Shown in pieces: positions 29,846 to 40,205 of a DNA stretch of 64,000 bases (the stretch's first letter is position 1; every line of letters begins with the position of its first letter). Below the pieces are notes generated by a model. The model was not told where the DNA came from, did not search any database, and saw only the letters and a program-made list of their open reading frames with translations. A program made the translations under genes and the position numbers. The DNA comes from Prorocentrum cordatum (lineage: Eukaryota; Sar; Dinophyceae; Prorocentrales; Prorocentraceae): the NCBI GenBank assembly GCA_963575745.1, contig CAUYUJ010007258.1, positions 62,001-126,000 on the forward strand, given 5' to 3'.

Positions 29846-31435
29846 TTCTGAGAACCCTCACAGGAGACGCTAGGTTTGCTGGTTTTCGGCTCCCCCCCCT
29901 CTCGCGCGGTCTACAACAAGGAAGAGAGAGCAGCATAAAGCAAGATTGTAACATTGGGAACTGGAAACTGGAGCTGGCGCAGGGAACAGCAAGCCCTGGT
30001 CCTGCAGCCTGGTGGCCCCACAAGGGGGCTGGCGGATTATCAAGGGTGCGGCAGAGGAAAGGGCCTGAGCGGACAGACAGGCTCGCCCTCCCAAACGGCC
30101 ACCCATATACTAAAATCAACGTTGACATCCGGGGCGGGGGAGTGATGAACATCCCCCTCGAGTGTGCGAGGGTTCGAGTCTTTCTCCAGGGAGGGAACAC
30201 CACCTGGACCCGACCACTGGCGTTTACCATGCGGCCCTGGGCGTTTACTGAGCAGCCCTGCCCTGTTTGATTTCTTTTTTGGGGCGCGTTTACTAAACGG
30301 CCTCGCGTGTCGGGGTGGTTCTCATCGGGCTGGATGTTCTGCCCTCTACGTTCGCCCATGTGCTGCCCCTCGCCCGCCACGCCGGCGGTCGCCCCGCTCG
30401 TGCCCCTCCGCGCGCTGCCGCGCTGCGCCTCCTTGCCGCGGGCCTCCCTGGGCGGGGCCTCTGCCGCTGCCTCCGCGCGCCGGTGCGCCCCGCAAGAGTC
30501 CGGGGGTCGGAGCAGGAGAAGCCAGCGCGAGCTTCACAGTAAGACTCTTCCCGTCGGCGGCCAGGCAGGGGGACTGCGCCGGCGAGTCGGGCAACACGGG
30601 GCACGCTGGGCGAATTCGGCCACCGTGCAGAGGGGGAGGGAGGAGGGCGAGAGGCGCTGGCCCAGGGGGGGGGCGAGGAGGGGCCGGGCCCGCTCAGAGC
30701 AGCGCAGGGGCGGTGGCGGGGCCGGCGCCGGGGGTCCGGCGGCGGCGGCGGCCGGGAGGCTGGCGGCAGCAGACTCTTCATAATAAAACAGGGGGACGGG
30801 TTGATTTTTGTTGGGGGGATACGGTCCCTCGATCGCCGCGAGCCTCGAGACCTCCGTCGGCCACCGCGCCGCCCCAAGGCGCGCGGGCCGACGAGGCGCT
30901 TGGCCCGCAGGCTGCGACGAGCGGGTCGCCAGAGCTCCTGCCGCCCACGCCGGCTGGCGCCGCGGCGCACTGCGGCGGCGAGGGCGGGGGGGCGGCCCAG
31001 ATGCGGCGTCTGTCGGAGGAGGAAAGGTGCCCATACCTCTACCCCCCGCCCGTTTTCACCTTTTTGGGCCTCCTGGGCGGCCCTCGTCGCCACTGCTGGA
31101 TTCGCCTCGAAATCCTGGTCAGAACGCGCCCAGGGAGAGGTCTGGGTGGTAGCAGTATCGGTACCTTTTGGTTTCCCCAGTCGTGCTCGGGGGCAGCGAG
31201 GCAAGCAGTGGCCAAAGGTCCTAGCTCGCCTATAGGTCCTCCTGGGACTGTTCTAAGGCATTTGTTCCGGCCTGCACGAAATGTTCCTAGAACATTTGTG
31301 GCTGAGGCTGTCTTGTTTGAACGCCTCGGGTTTACGTTCTGAGAGGATGGTTTTTGTTATCAGAAGAGTTTTGTAGGATCTCTCTGGGGACATGCCGTGG
31401 TAGGCTCATAAGACTGCCGGGACTGTCGGAGAGGG
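29846..31435. other. Long stretch without a convincing gene
   Basis: 29846-30300 is of mixed composition. 30300-31350 is very GC rich with long frames on both strands (plus 30164-31342; minus 30293-31204) but no recognisable motif, and translations are Arg/Pro/Gly/Ala heavy. I do not call a gene. Confidence 0.4.
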
Positions 31436-31439
31436 AGGC

Positions 31440-31615
31440 TGTCAGGAGGGGGAAAAGCACACACACAGACACAATTCATCGTCGACTCCCAGGAAAATAT
31501 GGGAAGATGTGGGAAGTGGGGGGGAAGACGAAAACCCAGCAAATACTGGAAGATGTAAGGGAATCTTGGGAATGGTGTGCATTTGTCTGTGTGTCCCTGG
31601 ACTCCTTCAGAGATG
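31440..31615. mobile_element. AC-rich dispersed element, copy 1
   Basis: Matches 32064-32230 and 54313-54475: TCAGGAGGGGGAAAA, CACACAGACACAATTCATCG, CCCAGGAAAATATGGGAAGA, TGGGAAGTGGGG, AAGACGAAAACCCAG, then TTTGTCTGTGTGTCCC. AC-rich start and GT-rich end form a weak inverted repeat. About 155 bp, noncoding. Confidence 0.7.
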
Positions 31616-31907
31616 CTAGGGGGGGATGGAGGGCAGCTTCGAGGGTCGAGGTTCTCGGAGGCCTTCGTGGGCTCCCGAAGGTTCCCCTGCCTTCGGGGTG
31701 CGCTCCAGCGGCCGCTCCGAGGCCCGAGCTCTGTCGCGAAAGCCCACGGCACGAGGGGAGAGGGGGGACAGGCTCTGGGGGGGAATGCAGGGCTGGACCT
31801 GAACGGTGTTTTTGGTGATTTCGCCCTGGGGGAATGCATCGACCCCGCATCGCCCATTCATCGCCGCTAGGGGCCCGATAGTCAGGCGATCGCAAACATG
31901 GATGCAG
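31616..31907. other. Spacer between repeats
   Basis: No coding evidence. CATCGACCCCGCATCGCCCA (about 31837) resembles a segment near 42580. Confidence 0.35.
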
Positions 31908-32063
31908 GGGGCGTGGATCAGCGACGGGTCTCGTTTCCACGGGAAATCGCGGGTATACGCCGCCGAGCGAGGCGGCACCGGCCGCATCTTGGGGAGGGCG
32001 CCTCCCCCGATCCAGGGGTTTGGCGACCGCGCGCCGCATCCAGGGATCGTTGATCCACGTCTG
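31908..32063. mobile_element. Possible TIR element, GTGGATCA ends
   Basis: The left end GGGCGTGGATCAGCGACG and the complement of the right end GACGTGGATCAACGATC are inverted. The right end directly abuts the AC-rich element. A related GCGTGGATCAGCTGCGGTCC is at about 32955. Evidence is one imperfect TIR pair only. Confidence 0.4.
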
Positions 32064-32230
32064 TCAGGAGGAGAAAAAACACACAGACACAATTCATCGG
32101 CGATCCCCAGGAAAATATGGGAAGATATGGGAAGTGGGGGGGGGAAGACGAAGACCCAGAAAACATGGGAAAATAGGGGGATATGTTTTTATTTGTGTGT
32201 ATTTCTTTGTGTGTTCCAGTTCCCCTTCAG
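32064..32230. mobile_element. AC-rich dispersed element, copy 2
   Basis: Same family as 31440-31615 and 54313-54475: TCAGGAGGAGAAAAAACACA, GACACAATTCATCG, CCCCAGGAAAATATGGGAAG, AAGACGAAGACCCAGAAAAC, then TTTATTTGTGTGTATTTCTT and GTGTGTTCCAG. Confidence 0.75.
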
Positions 32231-33298
32231 TCTGCGCGCCCCGATGGCGTCGCGCCGAGAGGGGCCCCCGGCAGCCCACCCCGCCCAGGGCCCCTTTGCG
32301 GAGCCGCCACGGGGAGGTGCCCCTTCTCGCCGAGATCCCTCGGGGCGGCGCGTCGCCGACGCCGCGAGCGGAGGCTTACCGGATCGCCCCCCCCCCCCGT
32401 CGCCGGTCCTCCTCCTCCTGCTCCTCCTCCTCCTCCTCCTCCTCCTCCTCCTCCCCCTCCTCCTCGCCCCCCCCGGAGCCGGTCGCCCCCCCCCCGGAGC
32501 CGGTCGCCCCCCCTCCCCCGTCGCTGCCCGCCGCGCGCGAGGAGGTGGAGGGAACTGGAACACTAAGACGACTCGAAGATCGGGACAAAATCGGATCGGG
32601 ATAACTCGAAATCTCTGAGAAGCGGCGGGTTTGGAGGATGTATTGGGCGCCGCGGCCGCTCCGGAGCGTTCCGGAACGCTCTGAGAGCGCTCCGGAACGC
32701 TCTGGAGCGATTTATCCCGATCCTAGCATTGTTTTAAACACTTGTTCCGTCGGCGGCGAGACAGGATGGCTGCACCAGCGATGGAGCGACGCGGGGGCGT
32801 CGAGGAGCGCACTGGCCGGCGTGCAGGAGAGGGGAGGAGGGGCGGGCAGGGCGGCCGCGGAGGAGGGAGGAGGAGGGGCCCCTCAGGGGCGGAAGAGTTC
32901 CGACCTGAGCGCGCTGGCGCGGCCGGCCCCGCCAGAGGGAGCGTACACAAGGATTCGGGCAGCGTGGATCAGCTGCGGTCCACGTTCCCGTGCGTAAAGA
33001 ATCGGCGCGTTCCCTCGCCGGATCGTGCGGCGTCGGCCTCGTGTTCCGGGAGGGGACATTTCCCGATGCGTGGATTTGGCGCCCACGCGCCAGATCCACC
33101 GGTCCTTGGTCCATGTGAGCGCGCCCGAGGAAGGGTCTGCACGCAAGGTCATTTGCAGCAAGGAGGGGCTCGATGACACCAGCCTGGGGTCGCCGTGGCG
33201 CGCGATTGCTGGCTCTAGATATAAGGCCCCGACGACAGCCCAAACCAAGGCCTCCGAGAATTCGAAGAAAAAACTTCCAACACATATACTTTGAGATG
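32231..33298. other. Microsatellite and GC-rich spacer
   Basis: (CTC)n at about 32405-32465 with neighbouring CCCCCCCGGAGCCGGTCG duplicates. 32660-32720 has repeated GGAGCGTTCCGGAACGCTC-type palindromes. 33070-33130 shares TGGCGCCCACGCGCCAGATC-like sequence with 43040-43100. No supported gene. Confidence 0.45.
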
Positions 33299-33436
33299 TT
33301 CGGAGGTCCGCGCGGAGTTCTTTGATCGGCCCTGGACCCCCCTCTCTGGCGCGCTTCGCGCGCCAGGGGGCGGCGCCGGAGGAGCCGTCAGGGGTGGCCC
33401 AACTTCGATCCAAAAAACTCCGCGCGGACCTCCGAA
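33299..33436. mobile_element. TIR element, TTCGGAGG family, copy 2
   Basis: 138 bp. Left end TTCGGAGGTCCGCGCGGAGT followed by TCTTTGATCG; the complement of the right end is TTCGGAGGTCCGCGCGGAGT followed by TTTTTGGATCG. TIRs of about 30 bp are nearly perfect. A central inverted repeat, CTGGCGCGCTTCGCGCGCCA, lies between. No clear target duplication. Confidence 0.8.
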
Positions 33437-33650
33437 ATTGAATGTTAGTGCTTTTTGTTTTTCTAGGGTATGACCCCAGTGTTTCGAGGATATTATGTGT
33501 CCCAGTCATCCTGTGATGTTGGATCCTCGTGTTGACGAGACAGCGCCCCGCGTCCCTCCTCTCCTCCTCCTCGCCCTCCTCCCCCATCCCTCTTCCCATC
33601 CCTTGCCTCTGCCCTCCGCACGTCTCTGTTTCTTCACACCCTCACACGCT
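33437..33650. other. Spacer with polypyrimidine tract
   Basis: 33540-33640 is strongly pyrimidine rich (CCTCCTCTCC, CCATCCCTCTTCCC). What follows is satellite, so no gene uses it here. Confidence 0.4.
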
Positions 33651-34495
33651 TCGTGGCCACATAGAAAGCTCTTGTAAAGGACCCAATGGCAGGGTTCGCA
33701 TGCGTCCCCCCGCCCCGTTTCGGCAAACCCCTCACACGCTTCGTGGCCCCATAGGGAGCTCCTCCGAAGGCCCCAGTGGCAGGGTTCGCATGGCCGCCCT
33801 GCACCATTTCTGCGCACCCCTCCCACGTTTCGCAGCCGCATGGGGAGCTCCTCCGAAGGCCCCAGTGGTAGGGTTCGCATGCGTACCCCGCACCATTCCA
33901 GCACACCCCTCCCACGCTTCGCGGCCTCATAAGGAGCTCCACCGACGGCCCCAGATGCAGGGTTCGCATGCGTCCCCCGCGCCATGTCGGCACACCCCTC
34001 ACATGCTTTGTGGCCCCATAGGGAGCTCCACCAAATGCCCCAGTGGCAGGGTTCGCATGCGTACCCCACACAATTCGGGCACACCCCTCACGCGATTCGT
34101 GGCCCCACAGGGAGCTCCTCCGAAGGCCCCAGATGCAGGGTTCGCATGCGCCCCCTCGCACAAATGTTTGGCACACCCCTCGCACGCTTCGTGGCTCCAT
34201 ATGGAGCTCCTCCGGAGGCCCCAGTAGCAGGATTCGCATGCGTCCTCCAGTACCATTTCGGCACCCATCCCACGCTCTGCAGCCCCCTATGGGGAGCTCC
34301 GAAGGCCCCAGTGACTGTGTTCGCGTGCGTTCTCCTCACACGTTTCACAGCCTCATAAGGAGCTCCACCGACGGCCCCAGCGGCAGGGTTCGCATGCGTA
34401 CCCCGCCCCATTTCGGCACACCCCTCTCATGCTTCGTGGCTACATGGGGAGCTTCACCTAGGGCCCCTCATTGGTTTCGTGGCCCCAAAGGGAGC
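33651..34495. repeat. 89-bp tandem satellite, nine to ten units
   Basis: AGGGTTCGCATG (or a variant) starts at 33691, 33781, 33870, 33959, 34048, 34137, 34229, about 34315 and 34385, mostly 89 bp apart. Each unit also has GGGAGCTCCTCCGAAGGCCC, CAGTGGC and CACACCCCTC.CACGCTTCG. Reading frames through it are not conserved. Confidence 0.9.
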
Positions 34496-35191
34496 TCCCC
34501 CGAAAGCGATACCCAGATCGCGGTACTGACAACTGCACATGGTTGGGTCTGTCGCCAAGATAAGTTGAATCCCGCCGGTTTTGCTTGATTTTGCTTTCTT
34601 TCTTGGGCTCTTTATCGGTCCCCGTGACAGACTGTCCTGGCGGAAGAGGTCGGGAGCTCTGAGGTTTCGGGGCCCGAAAACCATGCGGTGGCGGACCGCG
34701 TGGTGACCTCGGAATCCCCAACGATCGCACCACGCAGTCCGTCACCGCCCGATCTTGTGACCTCGGAGGCCCCGGTTGCTAGAGACGTCTTCGGATAACG
34801 ACCCAAGTGCCGAAACCGTGCGGTGCCCCCGAGTTCAAGGCGCTCGGAGCTTACCAGACCCACCACACGAAAGACCACGTGCCGGGCGTTCTGGCCCACA
34901 GGTGCGCACCAGACAGTCTTTGCGCACCATGTTGGCGCGACCACGGCACTCGCCCCCAGCTAATGCACCACCCGAGGCATTGGGGCACGCCATGCCTTGC
35001 GCAGCTGCCACAACTAAGGCCACCGATCGACGACGACGCGGTGGCCCGCCGCCGAGCTCAGGTCGCAAAGGACACCGCTGCCCTCAGGAAGCCGGGGCGC
35101 TCCGCCGCCAAGGCGGTGATCTCCGCCCGCCAGCTCTTCGCGCGCAGGCGGAGCTCGGCACCTGGAGACTGCCGGTCGGCTCCCCCATGAT
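34496..35191 (+). pseudogene. Possible retroelement protein remnant
   Basis: A frame near 34807-35190 ends with a protein-like helical segment (DDDAVARRRAQVAKDTAALR, then KPGRSAAKAVISARQLFARR). It may be an upstream part of the methyltransferase-like retroelement piece at 35363, separated from it by the inserted TIR element. Weak evidence. Confidence 0.25.
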
Positions 35192-35362
35192 TCGGCCACG
35201 CGCAGAGTGGATAGGGGGAGGGGGGAAGGCTATTCAGACGCACCCCTGCTTCTTGGAAGGCGCGGGCCCTCTCTGTAGATGTAAGGCAGGCGCCATCTAA
35301 GAAGCAGCCTGTTTCTAAGAAGCCTTCCCCCCTCCCCCTACCCCCTCTGCGCGCCGCCAAAT
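35192..35362. mobile_element. TIR element, GCGCAGAG family, copy 2
   Basis: The left end GCGCAGAGTGGATAGGGGGA and the complement of the right end GCGCAGAGGGGGTAGGGGGA continue as GGGGGGAAGGCT, so TIRs are about 35 bp with about 90% identity. The core shares CTGTAGATGTA and GAAGCAGCCT with 25885-26054. Noncoding. Confidence 0.8.
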
Positions 35363-36160
35363 GATCTAACCACCGCGACCTCCTCGAGCAGCACCGCGAC
35401 CGCCGCCCCAGCTCGCGCCGGGCGCAGGTGCGAGGTGATCCTGCGCCTCTTCCCTGGACGACGCCGTAGAGGCGACGTACACTGGGCCTTCGAGCACTAC
35501 TACACGCTGGTCGTTGAAAGAAGGTATTTGTTGGACTCCCAGACCCCAATCTACTTCAAGCGCCTTCCTTCTTCAAGACCGATATGCTTTTGCTGTGTCT
35601 TGGTATTCTCTGGGAGTGCTGCAACCCACGCTGCTTGATCCGCCTTCCTGCTTCGTGTATCTACCCACTTCTTCCGACCGGCGTGTACCCCAATGCCCCT
35701 ATGTGGGCGTTGTCTCTGGATGTCACCGACCCCACGGTTGTCGACCGGATGGGCCAGCGCATTGTCGAGCGCTGGGCGACCGCCATCCAGGACGGCCAGG
35801 TCTTGGCCAGCATCGCCGGCCCACCTGTTGCAACAGGGGGTCGGCGGCAAGAATGGGGGATCCTCGACGAAGGGCGCGAAGGCCCCAGGCCTATGCGAAC
35901 GTGGCCCCGTGCATGGGGCATCCCCGCGGACGCCCCCAAGGGGGTGCCCAGCTGACCCTGGCCAACGGCCTGTACCGCACCACGCTGCACTTGGCGCAGA
36001 TCGCCGCCTGCGCGTGCGCGCCCATGATCGCGGAGCGCCCATCCGACCCAGGCCCGCTGGAAGCGCACGCAGTCAGCTCCTGGGCACTTCCCGAGGTCCA
36101 GTGCATGCACGGGGCGAACGCAACCAAAAGGCGACCACACAACTCGACAGCGATGACGCA
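35363..36160 (+). pseudogene. Methyltransferase-like retroelement fragment
   Basis: Frame pieces read EVILRLFPGRRRRGDVHWAF (about 35430), WALSLDVTDPTVVDRMGQRI, then VERWATAIQDGQVLASIAGP (about 35705-35822) and QLTLANGLYRTTLHLAQIAA (about 35950), then VSSWALPEVQ. The AGPP context resembles the Pro-Pro motif region of C5-methyltransferase-like domains that I recall in dinoflagellate non-LTR elements; the usual Cys after it is not seen. Several frame changes, a stop-rich insert at about 35510-35690 and an abrupt change to an EEP tail at about 36160 make this a broken fragment. Confidence 0.35.
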
Positions 36161-39159
36161 TGACTCCGGTCAGGCAAGATCCCGTCTGGATCGGATCTAC
36201 ACGAGCATGGATGGCAGCGAGCTCCTGGACAGGCAAATCACAGCTGGAGTAAGGGAATGGGTTCCTCACCTTTCGCACCGTCGCGCCATGTTCTTCCACG
36301 CCGCTCTGCCCAGGAGATGGGCATTGGACTCCGTTCCATTCCGGCGGACATCGCGAGCCGGCCTGGCTGGCTCCAGCGCGTGAGCCTTCGGTACCACGAG
36401 CTGCTGGACGACGCCGTCCGGCACGCCCGACCCTCCGGCGTCGCCCAGCTCAGGCTCCTGAAGCAGACCATAAGGGAGGTATCGGATGAGCTCGCCTTCC
36501 ATGGCCAGAGTCCTGCCGCAGAGACCTTTGAAGACAATCTTGGGTACACGATGCGCTTTATTCGTGCTGTGGAGTCTTCCGCTTTCAGCGGCATTGGGAA
36601 ATGCATCTTCGCTTACCCTTACTTGACGGAGCTGGTGAACAACCCGTACTGCCCCTCTCTTCGGGAGGGCGTTGCGCTGGCAGGTGTTCGTCAGCATGCT
36701 GTTGCACTCGCTCGGGATCAAGCTGTTCGGGATCTTACCCGGCTTCGGGGCGACCTCCCAAACCTCTCTGACCAGGAGGCGGCGGCACGCTGGGACAAGA
36801 ATAGCAGATTGTTGAGCCGCTTGGTGCCCGGCAAGGGCAAGTTTCTGACTGCCACGCGAGGGGAAGGGGGCGATATCCCTACGCGTCCTGAAGATATGGC
36901 TTCGGACCTCTGGAACCACTGGTCCAAAAGTGTTCCGTTCGCGGCCTACGGACCCCGCTCTTCGAGCGCAGTGGCTCGCCGAAGACCTCCCTCGCAGGTC
37001 CAACTCGTTGCCGTCGTGCTCTTCTCGCTGGGCGCCCTCTCGCGGCGACGTCCGCAAGGCTCTGGAGCGCTCGGGTTCGTCCACGCCAGGCCCAGACGGC
37101 ATCCCCGCCGCAGCTTGGAGAGCCCTCGGCCCGTTGGCCGAGAAGGTATTGCACGAACCATTGTCGGCCATGTCGGGGCCAGAGTACAACTTGTTCAACG
37201 AGGCGCTCCTCTTCTTCATCCCCAAGAAAGTTTCGGGGCTCGACGACGCCATGGGCGAGTACTACGACCCGGAGCACACCAGGCCGACTGCAGTTACGAC
37301 CTTTGACAATCGGATCCTTGCGAGCGCGGTTCGCTTCAGGATCGAGCCGATCTTGGCAAAATGGGTGTCACCGAAGCAGCGCGGATTCATCGGGGGGCGT
37401 TCCATGTTGGCGAACATCACCGACATTGATGAGATCATGCAGCACACGGCATTGGGTTACGACGACGGTTTTGCATTTATGTTCGACTTCAAGGCGGCGT
37501 TCCCCAGCATCGACCACGCGTTCATGATGGACTGTTCGCGCACATCGGGCTTCCTGATGTCATTATTGGCTTCATCTGGGCGCTGTATTTCCAGAACCAC
37601 TGCAGCATCGTCGCGGGCGGCGCCCGCCATGAGGGATTCGCCATCACCGCGGGCATCCGCCAAGGGTGCCCGCTTTCCCCGCTGCTGTTTGCAGTCGCGG
37701 CAGAGTTGCTGCTTCGCCGTTTGGGCCGGCTTCTCCCGTCCGCGGACCTGAGGGCGTGCGCAGACGACCTCGCCTTGGTCTCCCGGGCAGGAATCTGTGA
37801 CTCGAGAGTCATGGAGCCCATCCTCGAAGAGTACGCCCTCCTGTCTGGTCTACACCTGCACTTGGGGAAGACGACGGTCGCCCCGTTGCACATGGAGCAG
37901 CCTGGGGACTTCAGGGCTCGGCTCGCGCGCGCTGCGCCATCCCAGGGAGGAGTGCGGGGTGCGACTTCGGCGGAGTACTTGGGCTTCGTCCTTGGGCCAG
38001 GCAGAGGCGCGCCTTCCTGGGATCGGCCTTTCCAGAAATTCGGGAGCCGGGCAACGGCCTGGGGAAAGGTGGGCTGCGGGCTACAGCTGACGCTGCTAGC
38101 ATACAGAACCTGAATATTCTCAACTGTGCTCTTCGTCGCTCAGCTGGACTCCCCGCCGCCCCAGTGAGTGGGCCGCCGCGGAGCGGTCAGCTGCAGCCAG
38201 ATTGCTTCCTGGACCGCGATGGTGGGCGTCGATTCCGGCGCAGCGGGAGTTGCACCACCCGGGATTCCAAGGCGGGCTCCTTGATTTGGACGTGTACTCA
38301 TTGGCAGCTAAGTACAGGGTTCGAACACAGGTTGCGTGGAGGCTTGGGCGCTCGTGCACGGGCTCGCGCCCTCCGCCGTGCGAAGAGCTCTTGCGATTCT
38401 CTGTGGCGAAGAGCGTCCATGGCGCCGCGGTTCGACTCTGCCTTCATTCTCCAGATGGATTCCGCCGCGGACCACTTCGAGCGCGCCGGCCTGTCGCATC
38501 AACGAGTCCAAGAGCGCATCTTGGGGCGCGCGGGCCGGCCATCCGCAGAACAGGAGATTTTTCTACGTCGCCAGTGGCAATGGTCAGGCAGATCGGAGCT
38601 GAGGCCTTCCACCCATGCTATTCTGCACCAGTTCATGCGGAGGCATCTGGCGCGGTGTGACATGCCCCTGTTTGAAAGGGTTCGCGCAGAGCGCGCGTTG
38701 CTGGCACTGCCGTCCCTTAGCTCGGTGCTCCCAGCCCGGGATCGAGCAGCAACCCCCCGGACCTGGTGGAATGGCTGGGTCACGAGACGACGCTTTCAAG
38801 ACAGGAGCCCAGGGTGCATATTTGGTTGTGTGTGCCAGGACAGCATCGAACGTTACGATTTCTGCCCAGTTGTGCGGGAATTCGGCTCCCGATTCTGCGG
38901 CCTGGTCGCGACGGTCGGCAACGGGGTCATGGAAGATTTCCTCAATCTGGAGCCGCGGTATTCGGCGGGCGCTCGTGATGTCCTGGCGCGGAAAGCGATC
39001 CGGCTGGCAGCTGTATCTATCACGCGTTGCCGGTGCAGGCACACTGTTTCGCCGGCGCCCGTCGCCTGGCAGGCGCTGGCCCACGCGGCCCGCGAGCTCT
39101 TGCGCGGGAGCGGCGCCGCCACGAGCTGCTTTGCTCGAGCGTGGGCTCCGCAGCAGTAG
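36161..39159 (+). mobile_element. Non-LTR retrotransposon 1, 5'-truncated and frameshifted
   Basis: Order of parts: end of an EEP nuclease (SRLDRIYTSMDGSELLDRQI, then PHLSHRR, about 36178-36285); linker; reverse transcriptase from about 37070 (SSTPGPDGIPAAAWRAL, TRPTAVTTFDNRILASAV, QRGFIGGRSMLANITDID, FMFDFKAAFPSID at about 37478, GIRQGCPLSPLLFAVAAE at about 37646, ACADDLALV at about 37754); thumb; and a zinc-knuckle-like CIFGCVCQDSIERYDFC (38815-38865), ending at 39159. The catalytic Asp in FDF and the ADD box are present. At least five frame changes (near 36300, 36950, 37530, 38113, 38300) mean this copy cannot make one protein as it stands. Confidence 0.8.
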
Positions 39160-39890
39160 TCTCCCTCGCCCTCCTCCTGCCGCCGCTGCCGCCGCCTCTC
39201 CCTCGCCTCGTCCGCGCGCGGCTCCTTCGGCCCTCGCCTAAGGCTGGCACAGGCGCCGCTCCGTGCGAGGCAGACTTCACGCAAAGTGATTGCGCGACCA
39301 CGTGCCCTGGACGGCACGTTCCGCGGTGCATGCCCGTGGACAGGCTGGAATGGTTCTGCATGTGATATCTCGTGTTGGTGTTCTTCTCCCCCTCCCCTCC
39401 TATGTTTCCTTCTCTTCCTCCCCCCTGCTCCCCCCGCTCCTGTCACGCGATAATGAGTTTTGAGCGCATGCATGGCGCCCTCCGCGCGAGAAACCTAGGG
39501 TGGGTGTTGCATCAGGGCTGCTCGTGTTGCCGCAGCCTGGCGGTTTTTCTGTGTTTCCCTTCCCCCTCCTCTTCGTCGTCCTCCTCCTCTTCTCTCCCCC
39601 TTTACTCCCCCCCCCCCCCCGGTTTCACCGATGCGACTTTGGGGAATTGTCGTATCGTCCCTAGGTTTGCTCCCACAGGACGGGGCAACCATAACACTTT
39701 AACATACCTGCTCCGCGTGTTGGCTCCGTTCGCGCAGTTCCCGTTTTTTCCCCCTTCCTCCTATTCCTCCCCCTCCTCCTCCTCCTCGTCCTCCTCCTCC
39801 TCCATGGTAGTGGTGACGTCTACCCGGCCGGTCGCTTTAACTCATGGTCGCTATCGAATTTTAGCCTGTATCCAGTGGGTGCGGTTATGC
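39160..39890. other. Pyrimidine-rich spacer
   Basis: Holds pyrimidine tracts at 39160-39230, 39385-39450, 39550-39620 and 39745-39805, including a run of 12 C at about 39608. No gene. It could contain the 3' UTR of retrotransposon 1. Confidence 0.4.
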
Positions 39891-40205
39891 CCCTCACGAG
39901 GGGGAGCGGGTCTGTCTGATGCTGGACGGGCATCGTGTGCTTTGGTTTGGTTCTGCTGTCGAGGTCAAAGAAAGGCGACCACACAACATACCTACAATCT
40001 ACCAGCGCTGGAGCACATTGTGTGCCAGACGCCGCGCCGCGGCAAATGTAACCACCGCGGCGGCCACCGAGCCGCCCTCGGCCGCATTGGGGGCACTACT
40101 GCGTAGCACGCGGCACACTTCAAAGAGCACCCCAGGAAAATCTGCCGGTTGATGGCGACAGCCGTCATGGAACATGCGGGTTCTCTCAGTGCAGCATCAG
40201 CAGCG
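39891..40205 (+). pseudogene. C-terminal fragment of a methyltransferase-like retroelement domain
   Basis: One frame reads GQRKATTQHTYNLPALEHIV, then a C/H-rich GKCNHRGGHRAAL, a TAG stop at 40104-40106, and FKEHPRKICRLMATAVMEHA in the same frame. It resembles the tail of the same retroelement domain as 35363-36160 (the two share KRRPHN/KATTQH context). The internal stop makes it a remnant. Assignment is from memory of the family pattern. Confidence 0.35.

Noticed and set aside
30164-31342. 392-codon plus and 303-codon minus ORFs
   Set aside because: Both strands are open over the same GC-rich region, translations are compositionally biased, and no domain or start context supports either.
29256-34495. 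CRISPR-like reading of regularly spaced repeats
   Set aside because: Units are tandem with the whole period repeated (73 and 89 bp), no unique spacers, no cas genes, and the organism is a eukaryote.
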